This document shows, piece by piece, positions 7,672 through 16,688 of a stretch of DNA of 64,000 nt. This stretch comes from Luteimicrobium album. Its GTDB lineage: Bacteria > Actinomycetota > Actinomycetes > Actinomycetales > Cellulomonadaceae. The position numbers were made by a program, and so were the translations under genes. The number at the start of each line of letters is the position of its first letter. The first letter of the stretch is position 1. The stretch is from contig NZ_BSUK01000001.1 of NCBI RefSeq assembly GCF_030161555.1, positions 4,119,862 to 4,183,861 of the forward strand, given 5' to 3'. Under the pieces are notes generated by a model, which was given only the letters and a program-made list of their open reading frames with translations, did not search any database and was not told where the DNA came from.

Positions 7672-8036
7672 TGGGCGGGCGCTGGCAGTTCAGCTCCCAC
7701 GCGGCCGACCGCGCGCCTGCCGAGGTCCTCGACCTCCGCGCCGCCCGCGCCCACCGCCTCGACGCGCACCTCGCCGAGCAGACCGCCGCCGCCGTCGCCC
7801 GCGTCCAGCAGGCCGACGGTCCGCCCCGGCACGCCCGCCGCCCCGCGTCGGGCCCGAACCCGCTCGGCGTCGCGATCGTCGCCGCCGCCGCGTTCGGCCT
7901 CATCGCCGCCGGCCTCGTCCTCGCCCTGTCGGCGCGGAACCTGTCCGCCGCGCACTTCACGGCCGTCGGGCTCGCCGCCGCGGGCTTCGGCCTCCTCGTC
8001 CGCCTGCACGTCGTCAACACCCGGAGGCCCCGATGA
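7671..8036 (+). CDS. small membrane protein
   Basis: 121 aa. The N-terminal half is hydrophilic and helical (about residues 1-60); two hydrophobic helices follow (VAIVAAAAFGLIAAGLVLALS and AVGLAAAGFGLLVRL). It overlaps the stop before it and the start after it, so it belongs to the early operon. Function unknown. Confidence 0.6.
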   Translation: MGGRWQFSSHAADRAPAEVLDLRAARAHRLDAHLAEQTAAAVARVQQADGPPRHARRPASGPNPLGVAIVAAAAFGLIAAGLVLALSARNLSAAHFTAVGLAAAGFGLLVRLHVVNTRRPR

Positions 8037-8245
8037 AGACCGCCCGTCCCCCGCGCGCCGCCGCCGTCATCGAGGACGCCGAGTTCCTCGCGTCCTGGGG
8101 CGTCGGCCTCACCGCCGCCGCGAAGCGCCTCGGGTACTGCTCCGCGAACTCGCTCGAGAAGACCCTGCACCGCCTCGGCCGGTACGACCTCGCCGCCCGG
8201 CTCCGCACCTTCGAGCCGCTGTCCACCCACGCCCTCGCCGCCTGA
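8033..8245 (+). CDS. small HTH-like protein
   Basis: 70 aa. The core (LTAAAKRLGYCSANSLEKTLHRLGRYDLAARL) has the spacing of a helix-turn-helix, and its tail resembles the tail of the 65-aa protein at 9339. ATG overlaps the previous stop as ATGA. A role in regulating early genes is possible but unproven. Confidence 0.55.
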   Translation: MKTARPPRAAAVIEDAEFLASWGVGLTAAAKRLGYCSANSLEKTLHRLGRYDLAARLRTFEPLSTHALAA

Positions 8246-8261
8246 ACGGAGACCCACAACC

Positions 8262-8636
8262 ATGACCACCAACGACATCGCCACCCCGACGTCGGACGGC
8301 CTCACCGACGACCAGCTCGTCGTCGTCGAACAGCTCGCGATCCGGAAGGCCAAGCTCCGCGACGAGAAGACCTCGATCGACGAGGAGATCGCCGCGATCG
8401 ACACCCAGCTCCGCGCGCTCCTCCCGGACGGGACGACGCAGGCCGGGCAGCTCAAAGTCATCGTGACCGTCCCGGCGCGCCTGGACACGAAGAAGCTCGC
8501 CGAGGCGTTCGGGCCGGCGCAGCACCCGGTGCTCTACCGGGCCGCGATCGACACGGCCGCGGTCAAGGAGCACATGTCCCCCGCCCAGCTGCGCCCCTTC
8601 CAGGTCGCGGGCGCGCGCACGGTGACGGTCCGATGA
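8262..8636 (+). CDS. early phage protein with N-terminal coiled coil
   Basis: 124 aa. A charged helical segment (VVVEQLAIRKAKLRDEKTSIDEEIAAIDTQLRALL, residues ~20-55) precedes a small beta-rich part ending MSPAQLRPFQVAGARTVTVR. Such coiled-coil proteins often sit beside recombination and replication genes in actinophages. No catalytic motif is visible. Confidence 0.6.
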   Translation: MTTNDIATPTSDGLTDDQLVVVEQLAIRKAKLRDEKTSIDEEIAAIDTQLRALLPDGTTQAGQLKVIVTVPARLDTKKLAEAFGPAQHPVLYRAAIDTAAVKEHMSPAQLRPFQVAGARTVTVR

Positions 8637-9088
8637 CCGCCGTCGCAGCGCCCACGACCTGCGCCGAGTGCGGCGTCCCGCTCCGCGTCCGCGGTCTGCC
8701 GCGCGACGAGTGGCCCGCCGGGTCCAAGCAGCTCGCCGGTCACGGGAAGTGCGGCGCCTGCTACAGCCGCGAGCTCGCCGGCGGCGGTGTCATCCCCGTC
8801 ATGCCGAAGACGATCGCGACGAAGGTCGTCGAGCCGCACGTCGCGGCGCGCCGCGCCCTGGCCGGCGACTGGGTCGAGTCGGCGGTGTGCAGGTCCCTCG
8901 ACCCCGATCTGTGGTTCTCCGAGGCGCCGTCGGACGTCGCCCGCGCGGCAGCGTTCTGCGCGGTGTGCCCGGTCAAGGCCCTGTGCGCCGAGCGCGCGGA
9001 GGCCGCACGGGAGCAGTACGGGGTGTGGGGCGGCGTGAAGCGCAACGCCAAGCCGGAGCGCGTCCACGTCGTGGCGGTCGCAGCATGA
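8633..9088 (+). CDS. WhiB-family protein with extra N-terminal zinc ribbon
   Basis: 151 aa. The C-terminal part is WhiB-like: four Cys in the order VCRS, CAVC and C of VKALC, followed by GVWGG, the pattern that binds a [4Fe-4S] cluster and contacts the principal sigma factor. The N-terminal part has CAEC and CGAC, a likely zinc ribbon, which is unusual. Phage WhiB proteins (for example TM4 WhiB) shut down host whiB2 and can cause superinfection exclusion. ATG overlaps the preceding stop. Copy 2 has one C fewer at the matching run. Confidence 0.85.
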   Translation: MTAVAAPTTCAECGVPLRVRGLPRDEWPAGSKQLAGHGKCGACYSRELAGGGVIPVMPKTIATKVVEPHVAARRALAGDWVESAVCRSLDPDLWFSEAPSDVARAAAFCAVCPVKALCAERAEAAREQYGVWGGVKRNAKPERVHVVAVAA

Positions 9089-9342
9089 CCGGCGACGAGC
9101 AGCCCACCGTGCACCCGCCGTCGTCGCAGGCGGGCCTTCCCACGATCCGCGCCGGCGCTCGCGCCCGCGGCGCCGTGCAGTGCGGGGCCGAGCGCATCAC
9201 GGACTCGATCGCGTACCTGACGCAGGCCGGCCACCCGATCTACCACATCGCGGTCTGCGACCGGCGGCCCGGGCACGACGGCCCGCACCAGGACAAGAGC
9301 ATGCGCGCCTACGCCTGGTCCGACGACCGGGTCGTCCCGTGA
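9085..9342 (+). CDS. small early protein, unknown
   Basis: 85 aa. Two Cys and several His occur in the second half (YHIAVCDRRPGHDGPHQD). The RPGHDGPH pattern recurs in short actinophage proteins of unknown role. ATG overlaps the WhiB stop; its own stop overlaps the next GTG. Confidence 0.6.
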   Translation: MTGDEQPTVHPPSSQAGLPTIRAGARARGAVQCGAERITDSIAYLTQAGHPIYHIAVCDRRPGHDGPHQDKSMRAYAWSDDRVVP

Positions 9343-9536
9343 CGGCCGTCCTGCGGGCCCGGCACCGCCTCGCCCGCATCGAAGCCGCCGCCGCGGACGG
9401 TGCGACGACGCTCGCCGTCGCCGCAGACCTCGGGTGGCTCCCCCGCCAGGTGCACCGCTACCTCGAACGCCACAAGCGCCGCGACATCGCGGCCCAGCTG
9501 TCCCGCAACGACGCCAGGAAGGACACGTACCGATGA
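9339..9536 (+). CDS. small HTH-like protein
   Basis: 65 aa from GTG 9339, which overlaps the preceding TGA. The middle (GATTLAVAADLGWLPRQVHRYLERHKRRDIAAQL) fits a short helix-turn-helix. No other feature is seen. It is part of a chain of overlapping small early genes. Confidence 0.55.
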   Translation: MTAVLRARHRLARIEAAAADGATTLAVAADLGWLPRQVHRYLERHKRRDIAAQLSRNDARKDTYR

Positions 9537-9730
9537 GCACACTGCCCCCGATCAGCGTCGGGCAGCTCCGGGAGATGAACGCCGAGACGCGTGCTCGCGT
9601 GATCGCCGCACGTGGCGCCGAGACGCGCCGAGCGCTCGCTCACCTCGCCGGCATCGCCGCGCAGAACAACGCCCACGCGGCCGCCGAGTACGCCCAGCTG
9701 GTCATCGAGCTGACGCGGGGCGAGTCATGA
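9533..9730 (+). CDS. small early protein, unknown
   Basis: 65 aa, helical and Ala-rich (VGQLREMNAETRARVIAARGAETRRAL). It is coupled at both ends by ATGA overlaps. No family recognised. Confidence 0.55.
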   Translation: MSTLPPISVGQLREMNAETRARVIAARGAETRRALAHLAGIAAQNNAHAAAEYAQLVIELTRGES

Positions 9731-10559
9731 CGGCCATGTCCGCGCTCGCGACCGAGTACCGCGACGCGTACCTGCACACCGGCACCGCCCCCGACGTCGC
9801 GTTGCGCGAGCTGCGCACGCTCGTCGAGGACGCGATCGCCAACAAGCCGCGGAACCACCAGAAGATCATCGGGCCCTCGGAGATCGGCACCGACTGCGAC
9901 CACTGCCTCGCCGCGAAGCTCGCGCAGTGGGAGCAGCTCCCGAGCACAGCGTGGCTCCCGTACGTCGGGACCGCGATGCACGAGAACCTCGAGCGCGTCC
10001 TCCTCGACCGCGAGATGAACGCCTGGCTCAACCAGCGGCCGGGCCGGTACCTCGTCGAGGAGAAGACGATGGTCGGCCACATCGGCGGCCAGGAGATCTG
10101 GGGATCCACCGACGCTCTCGACGTCGCCGCCGGCCTGACCATCGACTGGAAGCTCGTCGGCGCGTCCACCCTCACCGCCGCCAAGGTCGGACCCTCGCCC
10201 GTCTACCGGGTCCAGGCCGACCTCTACGCGAAGGGGTGGAACGACGCCGGGATCCGCGTCGAGCACGTCTCGATCGTCTACCTGCCCCGCAACAGCGTGC
10301 GCGGACTCGACGACGCGATCTGGTGGCACGCCCCCACGACCGCGCCCGCGCCGTCGCCGCCCTCGACCGCGCCAACCGCCTCCACGACAACCTCCGCGCC
10401 CTCGAGGACGCCCTGGGCGTCGAGCAGCGCGACGCGTGGATCACCAGCCTCCCCAGGGCGCGGCACTGCTACGACTGCGCGCGCTTCCCCGACGGCGCCG
10501 GGCTCAACCCGCCCGGCCACCACGCTCCCGAGAAGGCGTTCGCCGACCTCCTCGGGTGA
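9727..10559 (+). CDS. PD-(D/E)XK nuclease with probable Fe-S cluster (frame break)
   Basis: About 277 aa when repaired. It is a RecB/Cas4-like exonuclease: IGPSEIGTDCDHC near the N-terminus, GTAMHENLERVL, then GSTDALDVAAGLTIDWKLVG with the Asp and DxK nuclease residues. Cys pairs CDHC and CYDC at the two ends suggest the [4Fe-4S] staple of Cas4/AddB enzymes. It is likely the phage recombination or end-processing nuclease, next to an ssDNA-binding-like gene. The frame shifts at a run of five C (10331-10335) in both copies; one more C gives WWHAPHDRARAVAALDRANR. Copy 2 has a further G-run difference at 48566. Confidence 0.8.
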
Positions 10560-10600
10560 CCCCAACCCACCGCAGTACCGACACCACAAGGAGCACCACC

Positions 10601-11236
10601 ATGACCGACACCAACGACTTCCTCATGGGGTCCGGCTCGAAGTCCGCCTTCGGGCGCGACGACGCCGTCGGCTACACCGTGACCGGCAAGGTCCAGTCCG
10701 TCGAGGTCCGCCAGCAGACCGACCTCGACGGGAACCTCCTCACCTGGGACAACGGCGACCCGCGCATGCAGCTCGTCGTCACCCTCGCCACCGACCTGCG
10801 CGACGACCCCGAGGACGACGGCGTGCGCGCCGTCTACGTCAAGGGCTCCAAGGCGCCCGGGTCGAAGTCCGTGCACGACGCCGTCCGCGCCGCCGTGCAG
10901 AAGTCCGGCGCCAAGGGCCTCGAGGTCGGGGGCACCCTCACCGTCTCGTTCGTCGGGACGGAGCCGTCGAAGACCCGCGGGTACTCCGACCGCAAGCTCT
11001 GGGAGGCCCAGTACGCCGCCCCGGACAAGGCGGCCCAGTCGGGCGACTTCCTCGGCACCACCCCGGCCCCGACGACGACGCCGGTCCAGGCAGCGCCGCC
11101 CGCCCCCGCGCCGTCGGGCTCCGACGCCGGGGAGAAGGCGCGGCAGCTCGTCGCGCTCGGCCTCGACGACGCCACGATCGCCGGCGCCACCGGCCTCGAC
11201 GCGTCCGTCATCGCGCTCCTGCGCACCGCCGCCTGA
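10601..11236 (+). CDS. ssDNA-binding-like phage protein
   Basis: 211 aa, with AAGGAG just upstream. The first ~140 residues look like an OB-fold protein of the type found beside phage nucleases and primases (VTGKVQSVEVRQQTDLDGNLLTW, MQLVVTLATDL, LTVSFVGTEP). A Pro/Thr/Ala linker follows, and then a small UBA-like helical end (KARQLVALGLDDATIAGATGLDASVIALL). A role in DNA replication or recombination fits its place between nuclease and primase; binding is inferred. Confidence 0.6.
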   Translation: MTDTNDFLMGSGSKSAFGRDDAVGYTVTGKVQSVEVRQQTDLDGNLLTWDNGDPRMQLVVTLATDLRDDPEDDGVRAVYVKGSKAPGSKSVHDAVRAAVQKSGAKGLEVGGTLTVSFVGTEPSKTRGYSDRKLWEAQYAAPDKAAQSGDFLGTTPAPTTTPVQAAPPAPAPSGSDAGEKARQLVALGLDDATIAGATGLDASVIALLRTAA

Positions 11237-11262
11237 CCGCGGCACCCCGCGCGCGCAACCGG

Positions 11263-11292
11263 CGCGCCCCAGCCCGTTCGATCCGGGGCGCG
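11263..11292. other. hairpin in the gap before a small early gene
   Basis: CGCGCCCC (11263-11270) and GGGGCGCG (11285-11292) form a perfect 8-bp stem, loop 14 bases, within the 102-bp gap between 11236 and 11339. No T-tract. It may attenuate transcription after the ssDNA-binding gene. Confidence 0.4.
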
Positions 11293-11338
11293 GGGACCAC
11301 CAGCACCTCCAACACCTTCGACGTCCCGGGAGGACGAC

Positions 11339-11584
11339 ATGACCGACACCAAGCTCCCCCAGCCGTTCCGCTCCGGCGACGTCCGACCCGGCAACGTGCT
11401 CGCCGTCGACGGTCTTCGCGGTCGCTGGTCGGTGTGGTCTGCCGGGCCCGAGTCGTCGACGTGGTGGCTCCTTCCGATCGACGACGCGGCGCGGGCCGAC
11501 GTCAACCGGAACGCGGCGTCGATCCTGCACCGGTCGGCTGGCGCCATCGCCGTCGCGACGAAGAGCCTCCGGAACGCGCGATGA
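11339..11584 (+). CDS. small early protein, unknown
   Basis: 81 aa with GGGAGG upstream. The beta-rich core (PGNVLAVDGLRGRWSVWSAGPESSTWWLLP) is followed by a helix. It has no known motif. The stop overlaps the next ATG. Confidence 0.6.
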   Translation: MTDTKLPQPFRSGDVRPGNVLAVDGLRGRWSVWSAGPESSTWWLLPIDDAARADVNRNAASILHRSAGAIAVATKSLRNAR

Positions 11585-11724
11585 CGACGCTCGCGGCCGC
11601 CGCACACACCACCTTCTGGCGCGCCCACGACCTCTGGGAGACCGAGCACCCCGACCCGCCCGACAACGAACTCGACGACGACCGCATCGACCGCCTCACC
11701 GAAGACGACCAGGAGCCCCAGTGA
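11581..11724 (+). CDS. 47-aa acidic early peptide
   Basis: 47 aa between coupled neighbours (ATGA overlap at the 5' end, GTGA overlap with the primase at the 3' end). The C-terminal half is very acidic (ELDDDRIDRLTEDDQEPQ). Function unknown; coupling and spacing argue that it is translated. Confidence 0.5.
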   Translation: MTTLAAAAHTTFWRAHDLWETEHPDPPDNELDDDRIDRLTEDDQEPQ

Positions 11725-14232
11725 CCAACGACGTCCTCACCGCCGCCCTCGAGCTGCTGGACGCCGGCTACTCCGTCATCCCCATCCGCGACGACGGCAC
11801 CAAGGCCCCCGCCCTCACCGCCTGGAAGCAGTACACCGACCAGCGCCCCGACGACTCCCGGGTTCGCGCCTGGTTCACCCACCCCGGCTACGACCTCGGC
11901 GTCGTCCAAGGCCACGTCTCCGGCAACGCCGTCATGATCGAGATCGAGGGCCGCGCCGCCCACCACCTCCCCGACCTCGCGCAGCTCGCCACCGACACCG
12001 GCCTCGGCGACCTGTGGGCCCGCGTCACCTCCGGGTGGCTCGAGCACTCCCCGTCCGGCGGCGTCCACTTCCACGTCCGCACCGACTCCCACCAGCCCGT
12101 CCTCGGCAACCAGAAGCTCGCGCGGGCCGCCGACGGCCTCGTCCTCGCCGAGACCCGCGGCGAAGGCGGCCAGGTCGTCGTCGCCCCGTCACGCCACCAC
12201 GCATCCGGGCGCCCGTGGGTGCGGCTCGCCGGCGGTCCTGCAGACGCTGCCGTCCTCACCCCCGAGGAGCTCGACGCGTTCTGCGCGATCCTGCGCACCC
12301 TCGACGAGCAGCCCGAGCACGCCACCACGTCGACGCCCGTCGCCCCGCACGACCCCACCCAGGGCGTCACACCCGGCGACGACTACGAGAACCGCACCGA
12401 CTGGGCCGACATCCTCACCCCCACGGCTGGACCCTCGTCTCCGCCCGCGGCCGCACCCGCTACTGGCTCCGCCCCGGCAAGGACCGCGGGCAAGGCATCA
12501 GCGCGACCACCGGGCACGCCGACGACCGCGACCGCCTCTACGTCTTCACCTCGTCCACCGACTTCGCCCCCGAGGTGCCGTACACGAAGCTCGGCGCGCT
12601 CGCCGTCCTCGAGCACGGCGGCGACCACACCGCCGCCGCCAAGGCCCTCGCCGCCGCCGGATTCGGGCAGCGCGCCACCGCTCTGCGCCCCGTGCCCGAC
12701 CACCCGACCGCCGACGACCTCGCCGGCCTCATCGCCCCCACCGCCGACGGCGCGCTCCCCGTCCCGCCCGCGCCGCGCCCGCAGCTCCACGTCGTCGACG
12801 AGCCCGCCCCCGAGCAGGTCGCCGACCGCGTCGCGACCCCCGACCAGGACAACACCGCCCTCCTGTTCGTCGACGCCCACGCCGACACCGTCCGCTACGC
12901 CACCGGCCGCGGACGATGGCTCACATGGACCGGCCACCACTGGTCCGTCGACGACCGCGAGCTCGTCCGCGAACACGCCCGCACCCTCGTCCGCCGCCTC
13001 CCCGGAGGCGAAGGCTGGGAGACCTACCGCAAGAAAGCCCTCAGCGCCCGCGGCGTCACCGACGTCCTGCGACTCGCCCAATCCGACCAGCGCATCGTCG
13101 TCGCCGCGAAGGAGCTCGACGCTCGCCCCTACGAGCTCAACACCCCCGCCGGCATCGTCGACCTGCGCACCGGGACACTGTCCCAACCCGACCCCGCGGC
13201 CCTGCACACCCGCACCACCACCGTCGCGCCCGACTTCGACGCGTCCCACCCCTGTGGGACCGGTTCCTCGCCGACACGTTCGCCGGCGACCCCGACATGA
13301 TCGCCTTCGTCCAGCGCGCCGTCGGCATGTCCCTCGTCGGCGCCGTCCTCGACCAGGTCTTCTTCTTCGCCCACGGGTCCGGCGCCAACGGCAAGTCGAC
13401 GTTCATGTCGACCCTGCAGCACATCGTCGGCCTCGGCGCCGACGGGTACTCCGGCCAAGCGCCCGCCGAGATGCTCCTCGCGACCCGCAACCACGGGCAC
13501 CCCACCGAGCTCGCCCGACTGCAAGGACAGCGCCTCACCGTCACCTCCGAGATCAACGAGGGCCAGACGTTCGACGAGGCCCGCATCAAGTCCCTGACCG
13601 GCAAGGACACGATCTCCGCCCGGTTCATGCGCGAGGACCTCTTCGACTTCACGCCCACCCACACCCTGTGGGTCCTGTCCAACCACGAACCGGAGGTCCG
13701 GGTCGGCGGGCTCGCGTTCTGGCGGCGCGTCGTCATGGTCCCCTTCGTGCACACCGTCCCCGAGGGCGCCCGCGTCAAGGACCTCGAGGAACGCCTCATC
13801 GCCGACGAGGGCCCCGCGATCCTCGCGTGGGCGATCCGCGGCGCAGCCGACTACTTCGCCCGCGGCCTCGCCGCCCCCGACGCCGTCACCGCAGCCACGA
13901 AGGCGTACGAGACCGAACAGGACACCGTCGCCGGGTTCGTCACCGACTGCTGCGTCACCGGCGACCCGAACCGGCAGGACCTGCGCGTGCGGTCCGCGCA
14001 GCTGCGCACCGCGTACGAGCGGTGGTGCACCGACGCCGGCGCAACCCCCATGTCCCCGAAGACGTTCACCGTCGCGCTGCGGTCGAAGTACGGGATCCGC
14101 ACCGAGCGGTCGAACTCGGCCCGATACCTCGCCGGCATCCGCCTCAACGACATCGAGGACGACGGCCCCGACGCGTCACGGGACGCGTCACCGACCCTCG
14201 ACGAGCGCCTCGACCAGCAGGGGTGGCGGTAG
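11721..14232 (+). CDS. primase-polymerase / SF3 helicase fusion (two frame breaks)
   Basis: About 837 aa when repaired. The N-terminal half is an archaeo-eukaryotic primase-polymerase (GYSVIPIRDDGTKAPAL, LGVVQGHVSGNAVMIEIEG, SGGVHFHVR, VVVAPSRHHASGRPW). The C-terminal half is a D5-type SF3 helicase with Walker A HGSGANGKST, then TSEINEGQTFDEARIKSLTG and WVLSNHEPEVR, ending in a winged-helix region. It is the replication initiator and helicase of the phage. GTG 11721 is preceded by AGGAG. The frame is lost at C runs 12418-12422 and 13249-13252; one extra C at each restores it. Both breaks are identical in copy 2. Confidence 0.88.
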
Positions 14233-14441
14233 CCCATGGCAACGAATCGTGACGCGTGCGTGCCTGTTCGTGACGCGTACCCACAGCACGCGTCACGCGC
14301 TCTGACCTGCAGTTATGACGCGTGGTGACGCGATGACGCGACTTTCCAACATGACGCCCTACGCCCGCACGTACGTACGTGCGTTGCCGTCATACCCAAC
14401 CCACGCATCACGCGTCACGACCACCACGACGGAGGAACCCG
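14170..14441. repeat. TGACGCG iteron-like cluster with 16-bp palindrome; candidate replication origin
   Basis: From the end of the primase gene to the next start, TGACGC or its complement occurs about ten times. A perfect 16-bp palindrome, GCACGTACGTACGTGC, lies at 14367-14382. An 83-bp core (14288-14370) is repeated with changes at 26286-26368. Position right after the primase-helicase suits an origin. Alternatively these are operators for the gene at 14442, which has GGAGGAA at 14431-14437. No ORF is supported between 14233 and 14441. Confidence 0.6.
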
Positions 14442-14645
14442 ATGAACGACCCGGCCGCCTCGGTGCCTGACCCTTTCTGGGCCGACCGCCTCGCGAGCTC
14501 CAGCACCGACAAGGAGCTCATGGGGTACGCCTGGTCGTACCTCCTCGCGACCCTGGCCGCGACGCCGCCCAGCAACGCCGTACGCCGCAACGAGCTGCAC
14601 CGCGACGTCGCCGCACTCCTCATCGAGGCGGCGAAACGAGCATGA
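14442..14645 (+). CDS. small early protein, unknown
   Basis: 67 aa, first gene after the iteron-like region, with a strong GGAGGAA ribosome binding site. Helical (ELMGYAWSYLLATLAATPP, then NELHRDVAALLIEAAKRA). No family recognised; it overlaps the next gene. Confidence 0.6.
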   Translation: MNDPAASVPDPFWADRLASSSTDKELMGYAWSYLLATLAATPPSNAVRRNELHRDVAALLIEAAKRA

Positions 14646-15109
14646 CTGCCCTGTTCGACCTCGAACCCGACGACCTCGACGCCGCCGCGACCTCCGAGCC
14701 CGCCTGGGTCACCGCCTTCACCACCACCCACGGCGCCACACCCACCCTCGCCTCCGGACGAGCCCTTCCACGCCCCTGCCCCCGCTGCGCACGCTGGACC
14801 GTCGTCGGCCTCGACGCACCCCGCTGCGCCGGCCTCGCACGCTGCGACCCCCACCCCCTCACCCCACAACTCGAAGCCGCCGCCGTCATCCTCGACACCC
14901 CCACCTGGCAGCTCTGGACCTTCGCCGGCCGCCACGAGCTCACACCCCGCCACGAACCCCACGTCCCACCCCTGGCCCGCCTCGCACCCGCCGACCACGT
15001 CGTCGTCCTCGCCGCCCACGTCTGCGGGCGCCCACCCCTCTCACGCGCACCCCTGCGCCTCCGCACCACCCGCACCGCCGACCCCATGCACGGCGAACCG
15101 CCGTACTGA
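14642..15109 (+). CDS. early protein with Cys pair, unknown
   Basis: 155 aa. CPRCARW (residues ~48-54) and two further Cys (RCAGLARCDP) suggest a small zinc-binding site. The rest is Pro- and His-rich. ATG overlaps the previous stop. Function not recognised. Confidence 0.6.
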   Translation: MTALFDLEPDDLDAAATSEPAWVTAFTTTHGATPTLASGRALPRPCPRCARWTVVGLDAPRCAGLARCDPHPLTPQLEAAAVILDTPTWQLWTFAGRHELTPRHEPHVPPLARLAPADHVVVLAAHVCGRPPLSRAPLRLRTTRTADPMHGEPPY

Positions 15110-15125
15110 CCCCAAGGAGCACCCC

Positions 15126-15416
15126 ATGCCCAACCTGCCTTCGAACAGCCACGCCGACCGGGCCGGAGACCGCCTGGACCGCGCCTACACAGCCGACCCG
15201 GACCACGCCCGGTACCTGCTCGCCGAGGCCCAGACGGAAGCGAGCCTCGCCGTCGCCCACGAGCTGCGCACCGCGAACATGCTCGCCGCCCTCGCCACCA
15301 CCTTCGCCGACGGCTCCGCGAGCTTCCCCGGAGAGACCGACACGCTACGGGCCGACATCCTGAGCAGACTCGGCTACGACGCCGCCTGGTACGGGACACT
15401 GGAGGCGCACGCGTGA
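15126..15416 (+). CDS. small early protein, unknown
   Basis: 96 aa with AAGGAG upstream. All-helical appearance (ARYLLAEAQTEASLAVAHELRTANMLAAL). The stop overlaps the GTG start of the RuvC-like gene. Confidence 0.6.
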   Translation: MPNLPSNSHADRAGDRLDRAYTADPDHARYLLAEAQTEASLAVAHELRTANMLAALATTFADGSASFPGETDTLRADILSRLGYDAAWYGTLEAHA

Positions 15417-15951
15417 AGATCGTCGGCCTCGACCTCTCCTCACCTCCACCGGCGTCGCCGTCATCGCCGGCCGCCACGCCGCTGTCGACCGCATCCAGAC
15501 CAAGCCCGACCACGACGACCTCCACGGCCGCCACAACCGCCTCCGCCGCATCGTCGCGAACGTCGCCTCCTGGACCGACGGCGCCGACCTCGTCGTCATC
15601 GAAGGCCTCGCCTACGCCGCACGATCCCCGCACGCCACCGAACGCGCCGGCCTGTGGTGGCTTGTCATCGACCGCATCGTCCAGCACGTCGACGCCGTCG
15701 CCGTCGTCCCGCCCACCACCCGCGCGAAGTACGCCACCGGCAAGGGCAACGCCGGCAAGGACCAGGTGCTCGCCGCCGTCATCCGCCGCCACCCCACCGT
15801 CGACATCACCGGCAACGACGAAGCCGACGCCCTCATCCTCGCCGCCATGGGCGCACGCCACCTCGGCCACCCCATCGACGACGTCCCCGCCACGCACCTC
15901 GCCGCCATGAACGGCGGCCAGTGGCCCGATCTCGAGGAGCTCGCTGCGTGA
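15413..15951 (+). CDS. RuvC-like Holliday junction resolvase (frame break in this copy)
   Basis: The intact version in copy 2 is 179 aa. RNase H-like fold with acidic catalytic residues in GLDLSLTSTG, VVIEGLAY and the C-terminal NDEADALILA. It should cut branched DNA made during replication or recombination before packaging. In copy 1 a CCC run reads CC at 15438-15439, which puts the frame off after nine codons. Since this is the only difference from copy 2 in the gene, a base-calling error is the simplest reading. GTG 15413 overlaps the preceding stop. Confidence 0.82.
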
Positions 15952-15979
15952 ACGTGACCTTCACCGATACGGTGACGCC

Positions 15980-16534
15980 GTGCAGATCACCGAGGCAGTC
16001 ACGACCGTTCAACGCGCCGCCGTCCAGCGGCTCTTCGCGAGTGCGATTCACGGCATCGCACCCAACGCCGTGCCCGCGCCGGAGCACGACTACCTCTACG
16101 CCCCCGTCATCGCTCAGGCCCGCGACGAAGACGGTCACCTCCTCGGCGCTGCACTCTCGTGCCGTGCACAAGTCGCGGCCGGCTCCGCGATCCTGGGGAG
16201 CCGAGGACCCTACGCGAACGTGCTGGACAAGCACAGCGAACTCGACCTACTGGCGGTTGAGCCGAACGCCCGCGGCCGCGGCATTGGCGGCGCGCTCGTG
16301 CACCACCTCGAGACTCGCCTCGCCTCCACAGGCGTCCGCGCATGGTTCGGCGTCGTCACCGCAGACCTGCAGGCGGACCAGCTCGAGAAGTTCTACCGTC
16401 GCCACGGCTTCACCATCACCGAGCCTGGCCAGCCGCTCCCGAACCTGCTCGGCAAGAGGTGGTTCCCCGAGCGTGGCGCCGACGAGGTCGCGTTCTACTT
16501 CTACAAGCGCCCCGCGGCACAGAGCTTCCAGTAG
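15980..16534 (+). CDS. GNAT-family N-acetyltransferase
   Basis: 184 aa from GTG 15980. The acetyl-CoA motif LAVEPNARGRGIGGALV and the later FYRRHGF element are typical of GNAT enzymes. The substrate is not predictable. It has no evident role in the phage cycle, is less GC-rich than neighbours, and sits next to the opposite-strand HEPN-like gene, so it reads as cargo (a moron), or possibly as an enzyme modifying a host or defence protein. Confidence 0.8.
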   Translation: MQITEAVTTVQRAAVQRLFASAIHGIAPNAVPAPEHDYLYAPVIAQARDEDGHLLGAALSCRAQVAAGSAILGSRGPYANVLDKHSELDLLAVEPNARGRGIGGALVHHLETRLASTGVRAWFGVVTADLQADQLEKFYRRHGFTITEPGQPLPNLLGKRWFPERGADEVAFYFYKRPAAQSFQ

Positions 16535-16688
16535 CAGAGTCGTCGCCGGGACGTCCCATGGGCGTCCCGTGTGTGTTGACTGCAGTGTGGACGATGGGTC
16601 CATGGTCGGTGTCACGATTCGCTCACATCGCGGCGATGTCACGGTTTTCGCGCGTTGGCAGATTCATTGGCTGCGTCGAAGCCGCGAG

